NCBI GenBank assembly: GCA_023386815.1
Contig: JAEWIZ010000015.1
Location: 1 to 64,000 of the forward strand
DNA length: 64,000 nt
Direction: 5' to 3'
DNA from: Bacillota bacterium
GTDB taxonomy: Bacteria > Bacillota > Clostridia > Lachnospirales > Lachnospiraceae
Of the stretch, positions 16,815 to 24,939 are shown piece after piece (within the stretch, counting starts at the first letter, position 1; each line of letters begins with the position of its first letter). The position numbers and the translations under genes are program-made. A model generated the notes under the pieces. The model was not told where the DNA came from and did not search any database. It saw nothing but the letters and a program-made list of their open reading frames with translations.

Positions 16815-17723
16815 ATGCACCGAATTACCTTCCTACAAATACACTATTTCCTGACCATTGCGAGGGTGTTGAATTTTACAGCAGCCTCAAAGCTCCTCTA
16901 TATATCCCAGCCCGCATTAAGCAAACAAATCCATGTACTTGAAGAGGAACTTGGTTTTCCCTTGTTAGTCAGAAATAAGCGTTCTGTGGCTCTAACCCCG
17001 GAAGGGGAACAGATCTATAAGGAATGGTCTGTCATTGAAGAGATGATGATGAATTCCATTTATAACGCAAAGTTATTACATCATACAGCCATAGGACATT
17101 TAAATATTGGTTGTACTGATACCTTCCAAATCGACGAATCAATTACCGAATTAGCTGCCTCCTTTCAGGCAAAATATAATAATATTGATCTTAATTTAGA
17201 AAGCTATGGCTTTAAAGCACTAAGGGATAAGCTAAATTCAAAGGAATTGGATCTGATATTCGTGCCAAACTTTGAACTACCCAACTATAAAGAGGTAGAA
17301 TATATTAATTTTCAGAAGGTTGATCTGGGAATTGCAGTACCAACCAGTAATCCTCTCAGTCTCAGAGAGAAACTATCCGTAAAGGATTTAGAACAGGAAC
17401 CCTTTGTGGTTATTACTCCCAATGAATCCGCTGTTGGAATCGCAAAAATTAAGGTTCTTTGCAATACCCATGGTTTTGAACCAAAGATTGTAAAATACGT
17501 ATCTAATCTTAACTCGTTAACACTGGCCCTGAAAAACGGAGTAGGTGTCACCATCTGCCACAATAAAATTGCAGATAAGAAGATTAAAATCTTTGATTTA
17601 GAACAACAACCTCAGGATTCTGATATTATAGCCATTTGGAAACAACGAAACAAAAGTATGGAATTGGAGCTGTTTAAGAAAGAATTATTCAAATATAAAG
17701 AACAGATGAGGCCTGAAGCATGA
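16815..17723 (+). CDS. LysR-family transcriptional regulator
   Basis: A 302-residue LysR protein with the standard N-terminal winged helix (LQIHYFLTIARVLNFTAASK, then LYISQPALSKQIHVLEEELG at residues 27-46) and a C-terminal periplasmic-binding-protein-like effector domain (about 90-290). AAGGAG lies upstream of the ATG. The last codons overlap the holo-ACP synthase gene (ATGA, 4 bases), which ties the regulator to carrier-protein activation. It may be the regulator that binds the palindromic boxes upstream of the FAD reductase, since LysR sites usually contain T-N11-A palindromes; this is untested. Confidence 0.9.
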   Translation: MHRITFLQIHYFLTIARVLNFTAASKLLYISQPALSKQIHVLEEELGFPLLVRNKRSVALTPEGEQIYKEWSVIEEMMMNSIYNAKLLHHTAIGHLNIGCTDTFQIDESITELAASFQAKYNNIDLNLESYGFKALRDKLNSKELDLIFVPNFELPNYKEVEYINFQKVDLGIAVPTSNPLSLREKLSVKDLEQEPFVVITPNESAVGIAKIKVLCNTHGFEPKIVKYVSNLNSLTLALKNGVGVTICHNKIADKKIKIFDLEQQPQDSDIIAIWKQRNKSMELELFKKELFKYKEQMRPEA

Positions 17724-18097
17724 TACACGGAATAGGAACAGATATTTTAAAAATAGAACATATTGCTACGATACTAAATAAGAATCCAGAGGATCCTTTC
17801 TTTGTGAAGACTTTTACAACGAATGAACTCACACTAATTAATAACCGTCCAACTCCGCTTTACAGCTATGCAACAAGATTTGCTGGGAAGGAAGCCGTAT
17901 TTAAGGCCTTGGGAATCGGCGGTAATGATATCAGATTGAATGAAATAGAAATCATGGAAACAGAGCAAGGACAGCCCTGTGTAACACTGCTTGGCAGGGC
18001 AAAAGAGATTGCTTCTAGCAAAGGAATCACGCAAGTGCTTATTTCTTTATCCTATGATACAGATTACGCTATTGCTTATGCAACCAGTTTACAATAA
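17720..18097 (+). CDS. acpS: Holo-ACP synthase (4'-phosphopantetheinyl transferase)
   Basis: A 125-residue AcpS-type transferase that moves 4'-phosphopantetheine from CoA to the Ser of an acyl carrier protein. The two family motifs are present: GIGTDI with Asp8 for Mg binding, and RFAGKEAVFKALG with Glu58 and Lys62. Length fits the family. It overlaps the LysR gene by 4 bases and is cotranscribed with it, instead of lying in the usual acpS-alr context. Its probable substrate is the atypical ACP encoded at 4.8 kb. A primary acpS should exist elsewhere in the genome if this one is dedicated. Confidence 0.92.
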   Translation: MIHGIGTDILKIEHIATILNKNPEDPFFVKTFTTNELTLINNRPTPLYSYATRFAGKEAVFKALGIGGNDIRLNEIEIMETEQGQPCVTLLGRAKEIASSKGITQVLISLSYDTDYAIAYATSLQ

Positions 18098-18124
18098 GGC
18101 TGTCATAGAGTACTACGACAGCCT
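18097..18124. terminator. Hairpin between convergent genes
   Basis: AGGCTGTC (18097-18104) pairs with GACAGCCT (18117-18124) directly at the acpS stop codon. No T run follows closely, so it is a weak terminator, perhaps working for both strands. Confidence 0.5.
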
Positions 18125-18154
18125 ATCTCATCCTCAGTTAAATTTTGTTTTTCC

Positions 18155-19012
18155 TTACAAATGGGATTTACTAATTACTATGGATGCAAAACCAGGCTTC
18201 CTCATATCCATTGGCCCATAACCCTCCCTTGGACATATCCTTGGTTCTAACTCCTTATGATAGGGTACCTCAAAAGGAAATCCCTTTTCATACTCCACAT
18301 GCTCGGCACAATCTATAAAATCATCCAGAATGGTAGCTGGCGCAAGAAATGGATTATGAGAAAATCCAACCTTATCAAGCTCCAAGTTCTTTGCCTTTGC
18401 CAAACTCTTCTTATAGGTAGCCAGATCTGTTGCTTCTGGCGCAAATAGCCACAGAAAAGCATTCATTGCATCCCCGGTAAACAGTACCCGTTCCTGCTGA
18501 TAGTAAAGTCCCATGCTTCCCTGTGTATGCCCCGGAAATTCATAGCTAATCAAGGTCATGTTCCCCAGTCCAAAGATATGCCCATCTTCCATTGGAACCA
18601 GATTTCCAGAACCTTGATTGACATAGCTCTCTTCATCAAAGTCCTCCGGCAATATATTACTGATCAGATTTGTCTGATAATCCAAAGTATGCTTTGCACC
18701 TTCAATCGCATCCCTTCTCATTTCCTTAGAGTTATGCTCTTTGCAAAGCTCTATATCCTTTGCGCTGATATAAATCTGCTCCTGGAATTGAAAATTACCA
18801 CAAACGTGATCTAAATGTCCATGACTATTCACAATGTATAAGGGCAAGTCGGTAATCTCTCGAACCCTTCCAGCTAGATCTCCAAATCCAAAACCTGTGT
18901 CAAATAGTAAAGCTCTCTGCTCTCCCACGAATAGAAATTCAAATACATTTTCACCGCTCCCAATTCTGTAAACCTTCGGTAAAACTTCCTCTGCTTGATA
19001 AAATTCTTTCAT
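18155..19012 (-). CDS. MBL-fold metallo-hydrolase
   Basis: A 285-residue metallo-beta-lactamase-fold hydrolase with the metal motif HGHLDH near residue 73, LISYEFPGHTQGS supplying the next His, and LFTGDAMNAF with the bridging Asp. The start is ATG 19012 (MKEFYQAEEV); the frame stays open up to 19102 but that extension is basic and unconserved in character. No signal peptide. Such enzymes often hydrolyse thioesters, lactones or glutathione adducts. In this locus a thioesterase or lactonase role on an acyl intermediate is plausible but unproven. It is convergent with acpS. Confidence 0.82.
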   Translation of the reverse strand: MKEFYQAEEVLPKVYRIGSGENVFEFLFVGEQRALLFDTGFGFGDLAGRVREITDLPLYIVNSHGHLDHVCGNFQFQEQIYISAKDIELCKEHNSKEMRRDAIEGAKHTLDYQTNLISNILPEDFDEESYVNQGSGNLVPMEDGHIFGLGNMTLISYEFPGHTQGSMGLYYQQERVLFTGDAMNAFLWLFAPEATDLATYKKSLAKAKNLELDKVGFSHNPFLAPATILDDFIDCAEHVEYEKGFPFEVPYHKELEPRICPREGYGPMDMRKPGFASIVISKSHL

Positions 19013-19266
19013 AAGTTCCCCCCATTTGTAGATTAATTTAGTTTGAAAGACATGTACCCATTTACATATTTGTATTTTACTCTTATTCTTAAGAATAGAC
19101 AATTACTTTTCTTAAAGATAAGTCTTCATATTTTCATGGTTTCATTGTTGTTTAGAAGCAAGTTAATATCAACACAATAATTTTTAGCTGTAATTATATA
19201 AATATTTCACATAGGAATGAACCTATCAGTATGAAAATCGCGATCAGCTAAAAATAGCAGAAAATA

Positions 19267-19294
19267 AAGGGTGGATACTATTATCCACCCTTTG
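19267..19294 (-). terminator. Terminator of the sugar kinase gene
   Basis: Perfect 12-bp stem AAAGGGTGGATA with a 4-base loop, 33 bases after the kinase stop codon, followed by TTTATTTTC on the minus strand. Confidence 0.85.
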
Positions 19295-19327
19295 AAACTC
19301 ATATCTTTGCTTTCTCTTTTCAATTAA

Positions 19328-20935
19328 TTATTTCAAATATTCAATTGCAGCGCGCTCAATTGCAAGACCCTTTGTATAGCGTTCTAAGAATAGATTGAAG
19401 CCTTCTGCATCCTTCGGATCTGGAGCCACACAGCTTCCCTGCTGTCCGCTGAAGATTCTCTGGGATAAGAATTCCTCCAGTGACTCATTTTCATTGCGAT
19501 TCGCCATATAAGAAGCTAATACTGCAATACCCCAGGCACCACCCTCACCTGCTGTTTCCATAATGGAAATCGGTGTATTACATGCTGCTGCCATAATTCT
19601 CTGTCCATATTCCTTCGTCTTGAATAGTCCACCATGTCCTAAGATCGTATCTACTTTAACATTTTCCTTATCGAACAGAATATTCAGACCAGTTCTTAAG
19701 GCTCCCAGTGCTGTAAACAGGTTGACTCTCATAAAGTTTGCCAGGTTAAAATTACTGCTGGCAGAACGTACAAAGAGAGGACGACCTTCTTCGAAATGCG
19801 TCATATGTTCCCCTGACAGATATCCATAAGAAAGTAAGCCGCCGCAGTCAGGATCGCCTTGCAAAGCCAAACCAAACAACGTAGTATAGAGCTTTGTTTT
19901 ATCTACTTCTACACCAAATACCTTTAATGTTTCATCAAGCAATCCAATCCATGCATCATAATCCGAGCTGCAGTTATTGGAGTGCGCCATAGCAACAAGC
20001 TTGCCATCTGGAGTTGTTACTAAGTCTATTTCAGAATATGCCTTTGATAACTCCTTTTCCAGAACAATCATTGCAAATACAGAGGTTCCTGCAGATACAT
20101 TACCAGTACGGGCTGCAATACTATTGGTTGCAACCATACCTGTTCCCGCATCACCTTCCGGAGGGCAAAGAGGAATTCCTGCCTCTAATTCTCCGGAGAC
20201 ATCCAAAAGACCTGCTCCCTCAGCAGTAAGTATGCCGGCTTGTTCTCCTGCAACCAATACTTTAGGCAGAATTTCCTCCAGTGTCCAGGGCAAATTCTTA
20301 GAGGCTATCAATTCGTTAAACTGGCTGATCATATTTTTATTATAATCTTTCTTACTGATTTCAATTGGGAATACACCGGAAGCTTCTCCAATTCCAAGTA
20401 CCTTTTCACCTGTGAGCTTCCAATGGATATAGCCTGCCAATGTAGTCACAAATGTTATCTGTGCTACATGTTCTTCCTGGTTTAAAATTGCCTGATATAA
20501 ATGTGCAGTAGTCCATCTCTGAGGAATCGGATAATCAAATAGTTTCGTCAGTTCCTCAGATGCCTGTCCGGTAATATTATTACGCCAGGTGCGGAATGGT
20601 ACCAGTAAATGATTCTCCTTGTCAAAAGCCATATAACCATGCATCATTCCACTAAAACCTAAGGCAGCTACTTTTTTAATACCTACTCCATATTTCTCTT
20701 TAACATCCTTTAGCATATCTGAAAAACTACTTTGAACTCCCTTCCAGATATCCTCCAGGCTATAGGTCCAGATATTATTGACATGGCTGTTTTCCCAGTC
20801 ATGACTACCTGCGGCGATTGGCATATTATCTTCACCAATCAGAATTGTTTTAATACGAGTAGACCCCAGCTCAATACCAATACTTGCCTTACCATTTACA
20901 ATTACATTTTTTACATCGTTTGTTGATACGCTCAT
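19328..20935 (-). CDS. FGGY-family sugar kinase, probable L-ribulokinase
   Basis: A 535-residue FGGY carbohydrate kinase. SIGIELGSTRIKTILIG near residue 18 is the phosphate-1 loop, ALGFSGMMHGYM near 95 the substrate loop, and GNVSAGTSVFAM near 285 and GHGGLFKTKEYGQRIMAAA the ATP-binding half. Length is near the 530-560 of L-ribulokinase and longer than xylulokinase, though its sequence belongs to a divergent clostridial branch, so xylulokinase cannot be excluded. GGGAGG precedes the ATG. With araA 4 kb upstream on the same strand and an AraC-type regulator, it most likely phosphorylates L-ribulose to L-ribulose-5-phosphate. No araD is in the window. Confidence 0.8.
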   Translation of the reverse strand: MSVSTNDVKNVIVNGKASIGIELGSTRIKTILIGEDNMPIAAGSHDWENSHVNNIWTYSLEDIWKGVQSSFSDMLKDVKEKYGVGIKKVAALGFSGMMHGYMAFDKENHLLVPFRTWRNNITGQASEELTKLFDYPIPQRWTTAHLYQAILNQEEHVAQITFVTTLAGYIHWKLTGEKVLGIGEASGVFPIEISKKDYNKNMISQFNELIASKNLPWTLEEILPKVLVAGEQAGILTAEGAGLLDVSGELEAGIPLCPPEGDAGTGMVATNSIAARTGNVSAGTSVFAMIVLEKELSKAYSEIDLVTTPDGKLVAMAHSNNCSSDYDAWIGLLDETLKVFGVEVDKTKLYTTLFGLALQGDPDCGGLLSYGYLSGEHMTHFEEGRPLFVRSASSNFNLANFMRVNLFTALGALRTGLNILFDKENVKVDTILGHGGLFKTKEYGQRIMAAACNTPISIMETAGEGGAWGIAVLASYMANRNENESLEEFLSQRIFSGQQGSCVAPDPKDAEGFNLFLERYTKGLAIERAAIEYLK

Positions 20936-21037
20936 AAATAGTTACCTCCCGTGTTAAGCTATTCTATGTTAAATAGCTACTTTCCTAGTTTATATTTCTT
21001 ACCTATGTGTTACATCAGGGTACAAATCTCAACTTCC

Positions 21038-21382
21038 TTAAAAGTTCTTGCCATTCCAGCCCCAATGAGATACTTCCTCATACTTCACATATACACAGTC
21101 AGGCTCGATTTCAAGTTCTTCCTTCAAGATATCACATACTGCCTTTGTAAATTTACGATAGGCATCCTCTGGCGCCTTTCCAAAGGATTTTACCTCCACA
21201 TATGCCACAGGCATATCATTGCTTCCTCGAAAATACATACTGGATTCATCTTCAAAGGATAGCATTAACCATTGTTCCGACTTACCCGGAATTATTTCAA
21301 TCGCCTTCCCCAGTTTGGCTTTGATACTTTCTCGCTTATTAGGGCTTATTGTTTCTGTTGTTTTTGTTGAAATATATGGCAT
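21038..21382 (-). CDS. MIF-like tautomerase-superfamily protein
   Basis: A 114-residue relative of macrophage migration inhibitory factor (MIF). Pro2 follows Met, so removal of Met would expose the catalytic N-terminal proline. Lys34 (IPGKSEQWLMLSFED) fits MIF Lys32, and the C-terminal VYVKYEEVSHWGWNGKNF matches the MIF end pattern of Y-x-N/K-Y...GWN...F. Length equals that of MIF (about 115). It may tautomerise phenylpyruvate-like enols or hold an unknown role; the physiological substrate of bacterial MIF homologues is unclear. It lies 102 bases upstream of the kinase and downstream of parB, on the same strand. Confidence 0.82.
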   Translation of the reverse strand: MPYISTKTTETISPNKRESIKAKLGKAIEIIPGKSEQWLMLSFEDESSMYFRGSNDMPVAYVEVKSFGKAPEDAYRKFTKAVCDILKEELEIEPDCVYVKYEEVSHWGWNGKNF

Positions 21383-21430
21383 GTGATTTCATCCTCTCCT
21401 TCCTAGTTATCCCAATTCCATACTGCAGCA

Positions 21431-21994
21431 TTATAGCAAATAATCAGGCATATCTCTGGATAGGGTCGTTACTACTTTAAACTTCAGCTCATGAATATTC
21501 TCTTGCTGTCCATCATTCGTCAGATTACTTTGCTTTTGATGTTGATTATCCTGTTTCATCAGCTCCAGCATCTTCTCTTTCTCTATCAAAGCTTCTTCTT
21601 GTTTATGTAAATCCTGATAAATACTCTTTGCTTGGGTATCGCTAATTCCATCAAGTACTCTTGAGGTAATTGTCTCTACTCCCAACTCAATCATTGCTTG
21701 AAGTCTATTATGCCCGGATAAAAGTTGGAACTGGTTGTCCCCTAATCTTCTTAAAATAACCGGCTCAAGTAGACCAAATTTTTGAATGGATTTCATTAAA
21801 TCCCCAAGCTTAGACATACTGACTGCCTTTTTCCTCCAGGAAGCCGGAACCTCCGTAATCTGAGCTACTGGTATATCGGTCAATATACTGGGCATTTCCT
21901 GTACTTGCTTTTCATTTATGGCTTTATCCTTCATTTTAGTATTTTCATTACTTGCATTGGTTGCTCGTGCAATACTTCCCTTACCTACTGGCAA
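21431..21994 (-). CDS. ParB-like partition/nuclease-domain protein (short)
   Basis: A 187-residue ParB-type protein. Residues about 38-120 form the ParB N-terminal domain, with ITEVPASWRKK, SIQKFGLLEPVILRR and the CTP-binding-type box LLSGHNRLQAMIELG. A charged, Gln-rich tail follows (EEALIEKEKMLELMKQDNQ). The central helix-turn-helix of chromosomal Spo0J is not evident, and the length is well below Spo0J's 280. The start is TTG 21994 with a strong GGAGGAGG site; it overlaps parA by 14 bases. It probably belongs to a secondary or formerly plasmid-borne partition pair. Confidence 0.8.
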   Translation of the reverse strand: MPVGKGSIARATNASNENTKMKDKAINEKQVQEMPSILTDIPVAQITEVPASWRKKAVSMSKLGDLMKSIQKFGLLEPVILRRLGDNQFQLLSGHNRLQAMIELGVETITSRVLDGISDTQAKSIYQDLHKQEEALIEKEKMLELMKQDNQHQKQSNLTNDGQQENIHELKFKVVTTLSRDMPDYLL

Positions 21995-22772
21995 TTTTGT
22001 CTACCTCCTCCGAAAGATTCATATATTCCTTAGCACTTCGACTGCTCTTTTTATAAGCAATTACCGGTCTGCTGTTATCCTGAGCCCACTCAACAGAGCT
22101 ATCAATTCTAATATAAGAATCAAAAACATATACATTGTCAATTGCTTTTAAGGTATCAATAGTTTGTTTAAAATAATTCTTTCTCTCGTCTACCTTTGTA
22201 ATTGCAACGCCTAACAAGGAAAGCCCTGGTGCGATTTGCTTTACATCATTTAAAAACTCTAACATATTGGCAAGCCCGAATAGTCCCCAGGGACTTGCTT
22301 CTACCGGTATGATTAAATAATCGGAGGCGCTTAGAATATTCATTACCCATCCGCCCAGGGTTGGGGGTGAATCAATTAGGATATAATCATAATTTCCTTC
22401 TGCTTTAACCCTCTCTAAGCATTTCTTAAGAATATATTCTCTTTGCCATTTGGTAAAAAGTTCATACTCGATTGAACTCATTAAGGTTGTAGAGGGAACC
22501 AGATCCAGGTTTGGATACTGCGTTGGTATGATATAGTCCATCAAATCTTTCTGTTGCTTAATAGCATAATAAAGATTCTCTTCTCCTTTTGCATACTCCA
22601 AACCCTTCTCTTCTGAGAAAAATGACAATGATAAATTCAACTGCATGTCCCCATCAATTAATAGTACCTTCTTATCCATCAGAGATAAACCATAGCCAAC
22701 ATTAGAGCAGGTTGTTGATTTACCACTGCCGCCCTTATTATTAGCAAAGCAAATTACTTTTGTCTCCTTCAT
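21981..22772 (-). CDS. ParA/Soj-like partition ATPase
   Basis: A 263-residue deviant-Walker ATPase. NNKGGSGKSTTCSNVGYGL near residue 13 is the ParA Walker A box with both lysines, YDYILIDSPPTLGGWV near 125 is Walker B, and the ITKVDERKNYF region follows. It has no N-terminal DNA-binding domain, as in Soj type Ib proteins. I favour ATG 22772; an in-frame ATG at 22793 is also possible. It is translationally coupled to the ParB-like gene. The pair sits inside an arabinose locus without replication genes, so it is an orphan. Segregation of a chemoreceptor array is conceivable, because a chemoreceptor is divergently encoded next to it. Confidence 0.85.
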   Translation of the reverse strand: MKETKVICFANNKGGSGKSTTCSNVGYGLSLMDKKVLLIDGDMQLNLSLSFFSEEKGLEYAKGEENLYYAIKQQKDLMDYIIPTQYPNLDLVPSTTLMSSIEYELFTKWQREYILKKCLERVKAEGNYDYILIDSPPTLGGWVMNILSASDYLIIPVEASPWGLFGLANMLEFLNDVKQIAPGLSLLGVAITKVDERKNYFKQTIDTLKAIDNVYVFDSYIRIDSSVEWAQDNSRPVIAYKKSSRSAKEYMNLSEEVDKIASR

Positions 22773-22987
22773 AGTAACACCCGTGCCTTTCATTCATTAA
22801 TACCTATTATAGCTGATTTCCTCCGATAAATAAAGTTCACATTTTCCACAATTATATCAACATCAGATAGTCAGCAGAAAATATTATAAAATTCATGTAA
22901 TATAATCAATTGAAGTATACTTCTTCCATTGATAAGATTATTATATTACAAAAGGGAAATGCCGTTTTACGGTATCAGGAGGTAGCA

Positions 22988-24724
22988 ATGAGGTTTACTA
23001 AGAAATCTAGTATTGTCCAGAAGCTGGTTATTATGGTAGCACCAGCAATTCTAACACTGTTCTTAACTCCCGTATTTATCGGAATCACTGCACATAATAT
23101 TCGACAAGAAGCGAAAGCATCCTATTACAATACCATTTACGAAAATACCAGTTTAATTCTTAACACCGACCGCAATCTATATCGGATGCTAGGTATTCAA
23201 AAAAGCCTGGCCTGGGACGAGCAGTTATCACCCGAGGCGCGAAGGGAATTACTAAAGCAGTATAACACGGATTTGAACCAAGTAATGCAAAGCATCAATA
23301 CTATCATTAGCAATCTAAAGGATAACCATGAGTTGCTGAACGAATTTAAGCACCCAGAGACAGGGGAAACCTTATCTGAATTATTTGATTCCTACAATGA
23401 ACAACTACAAACTTGGATGTGGTCTTATCGCCCAGAGTCTGGTAGTGGGGATATTAATAAGAGCATTGAGGCCTTTGAAAATGTCCGTTCAGGAATCGGT
23501 ACAATGACTGATATATTAAAGGAGTATGCTAATTATACTGATAACCAAATCAAAGAATATACCAATAAAGAAATTATGAGGTTATCCATTCTTGTAGCTG
23601 CTATCTTTGTAATCACAATCTTTATTTCGTTATCAACTATTTTATACCTGCGTAAATATTTGCTCCGTTTAACTTCGAACATGGTGGCACTGGCAGAAAA
23701 TGACCTTACCATAACACCAACCAATTTAAAATCCAAGGATGAGCTAGGACAGTTATCCGGTTCCATAACCACAATGTTTCTGTCTTTAAAAGAAATCATA
23801 GACAATTTAAAGGACCTGGGCGGTAAGCTTGCCCTCTCCTCTCATACCATGAGAGAAAACTCCGGTGAGATTACCAGAGCGATAAAAGAAATTACCGTGG
23901 CAGTTTCTGATATCGCTGAAGGAGCCAGCAGGCAATCCCTGGATTCAGAAGACCTAATTGAAGAAATCGAATCACTCAGTGAAGCAGTGAATGAAAATTC
24001 CTTGAGTACCGATATGCTTTCCAAGGCAAGCCAAAAAATTAACCTCGCCAGTCAGGACGGTCTGCAAGCAGTTAATAAGCTAACTGATATTACGCGTCAA
24101 AACGAGAAATCCTTCCTATCAATCTTTAATATTATTGAAAGAACAAATGAAAATGCAAGTAAAATCAGTGAAGCAAGTGCTATGATTACGTCCATCGCTG
24201 ACCAGACCAATCTTCTAGCCCTCAATGCTGCCATTGAAGCAGCCCGTGCTGGAGAAGCGGGAAAAGGCTTTGCTGTAGTTGCTAATGAGATCCGCAGCTT
24301 ATCTGAGCAATCCGCAAAATCAACTACTATCATTGATTCCATACTCGCGGAGCTGCGTTCCAGTATCGCCAGCGCCAGCGAACAGAGTGATCAGGTAAAG
24401 CAGGCTGTCTTATTACAAACAACAAGTGTAAATGAGACCAAAGAAAAATATTTGGTTATCGCCAAGGCGTTGGAGCGAATTAATGAGGCAATCCTTACCT
24501 TAGGCCAGATTAGCCTTAAAATGGAACATAGCCGTTCCAGTGTTTCTGACATTGGAGCAAACCTCTCCTCCGTATCTGAGGAATATGCTGCCAGCACTGA
24601 GGAAACCTCAGCTACAGCACAGGAAGTCCTCGCGGCTATGACAACCATCAATAGTGTGATCGAAGAGGTCGATCATATGGTGATTTCTATGAAGTCCATT
24701 ATTGATAAATTTAAAGTTGAATAA
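22988..24724 (+). CDS. Methyl-accepting chemotaxis protein 2
   Basis: A 578-residue chemoreceptor starting at ATG 22988, with AGGAGG 5 bases upstream (the frame extends to 22910 without a ribosome site). Membrane helices lie near residues 12-34 and 202-224, enclosing a helical four-helix-bundle-like sensor of about 165 residues. A HAMP linker and the signalling tip IADQTNLLALNAAIEAARAG with the following GKGFAVVANEIRSL complete it. It is divergent from parA. Given the arabinose genes around it, a sugar is a reasonable guess for the attractant, but the sensor itself does not show this. Confidence 0.92.
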   Translation: MRFTKKSSIVQKLVIMVAPAILTLFLTPVFIGITAHNIRQEAKASYYNTIYENTSLILNTDRNLYRMLGIQKSLAWDEQLSPEARRELLKQYNTDLNQVMQSINTIISNLKDNHELLNEFKHPETGETLSELFDSYNEQLQTWMWSYRPESGSGDINKSIEAFENVRSGIGTMTDILKEYANYTDNQIKEYTNKEIMRLSILVAAIFVITIFISLSTILYLRKYLLRLTSNMVALAENDLTITPTNLKSKDELGQLSGSITTMFLSLKEIIDNLKDLGGKLALSSHTMRENSGEITRAIKEITVAVSDIAEGASRQSLDSEDLIEEIESLSEAVNENSLSTDMLSKASQKINLASQDGLQAVNKLTDITRQNEKSFLSIFNIIERTNENASKISEASAMITSIADQTNLLALNAAIEAARAGEAGKGFAVVANEIRSLSEQSAKSTTIIDSILAELRSSIASASEQSDQVKQAVLLQTTSVNETKEKYLVIAKALERINEAILTLGQISLKMEHSRSSVSDIGANLSSVSEEYAASTEETSATAQEVLAAMTTINSVIEEVDHMVISMKSIIDKFKVE

Positions 24725-24737
24725 GACCTGAATATAA

Positions 24738-24841
24738 AAAGGCTGTTTCAAGAGAGTAAAGCAAGAAGAATTTTTACCATGATGCATTGCATTGTTAGAG
24801 GTAAATCGCATTCTTTAAAGCTTTCTTTTGAAACAGCCTTT
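24738..24841. repeat. Long-range inverted repeat after chemoreceptor 2
   Basis: AAAGGCTGTTTCAA (24738-24751) is repeated exactly in inverted form at 24828-24841, with 76 bases between the arms. The stem would follow the chemoreceptor stop codon by 13 bases. The right arm is not followed by a T run; it may be a terminator variant or a small palindromic element. Confidence 0.5.
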
Positions 24842-24874
24842 GCTTAATTAATATTTGAAGAATTTATAGTTGAT

Positions 24875-24923
24875 AATATCAGAATGAATATCAACTGGGG
24901 GGAAGAAGGTTCATTCTGATATT
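24875..24923 (-). terminator. Hairpin downstream of araA
   Basis: Perfect 14-bp inverted repeat AATATCAGAATGAA (24875-24888) with its complement at 24910-24923, 17 bases after the araA stop codon. The trailing minus-strand sequence is AT-rich but lacks a clean T run. Confidence 0.6.
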
Positions 24924-24939
24924 ACACTGACATTAGTTA

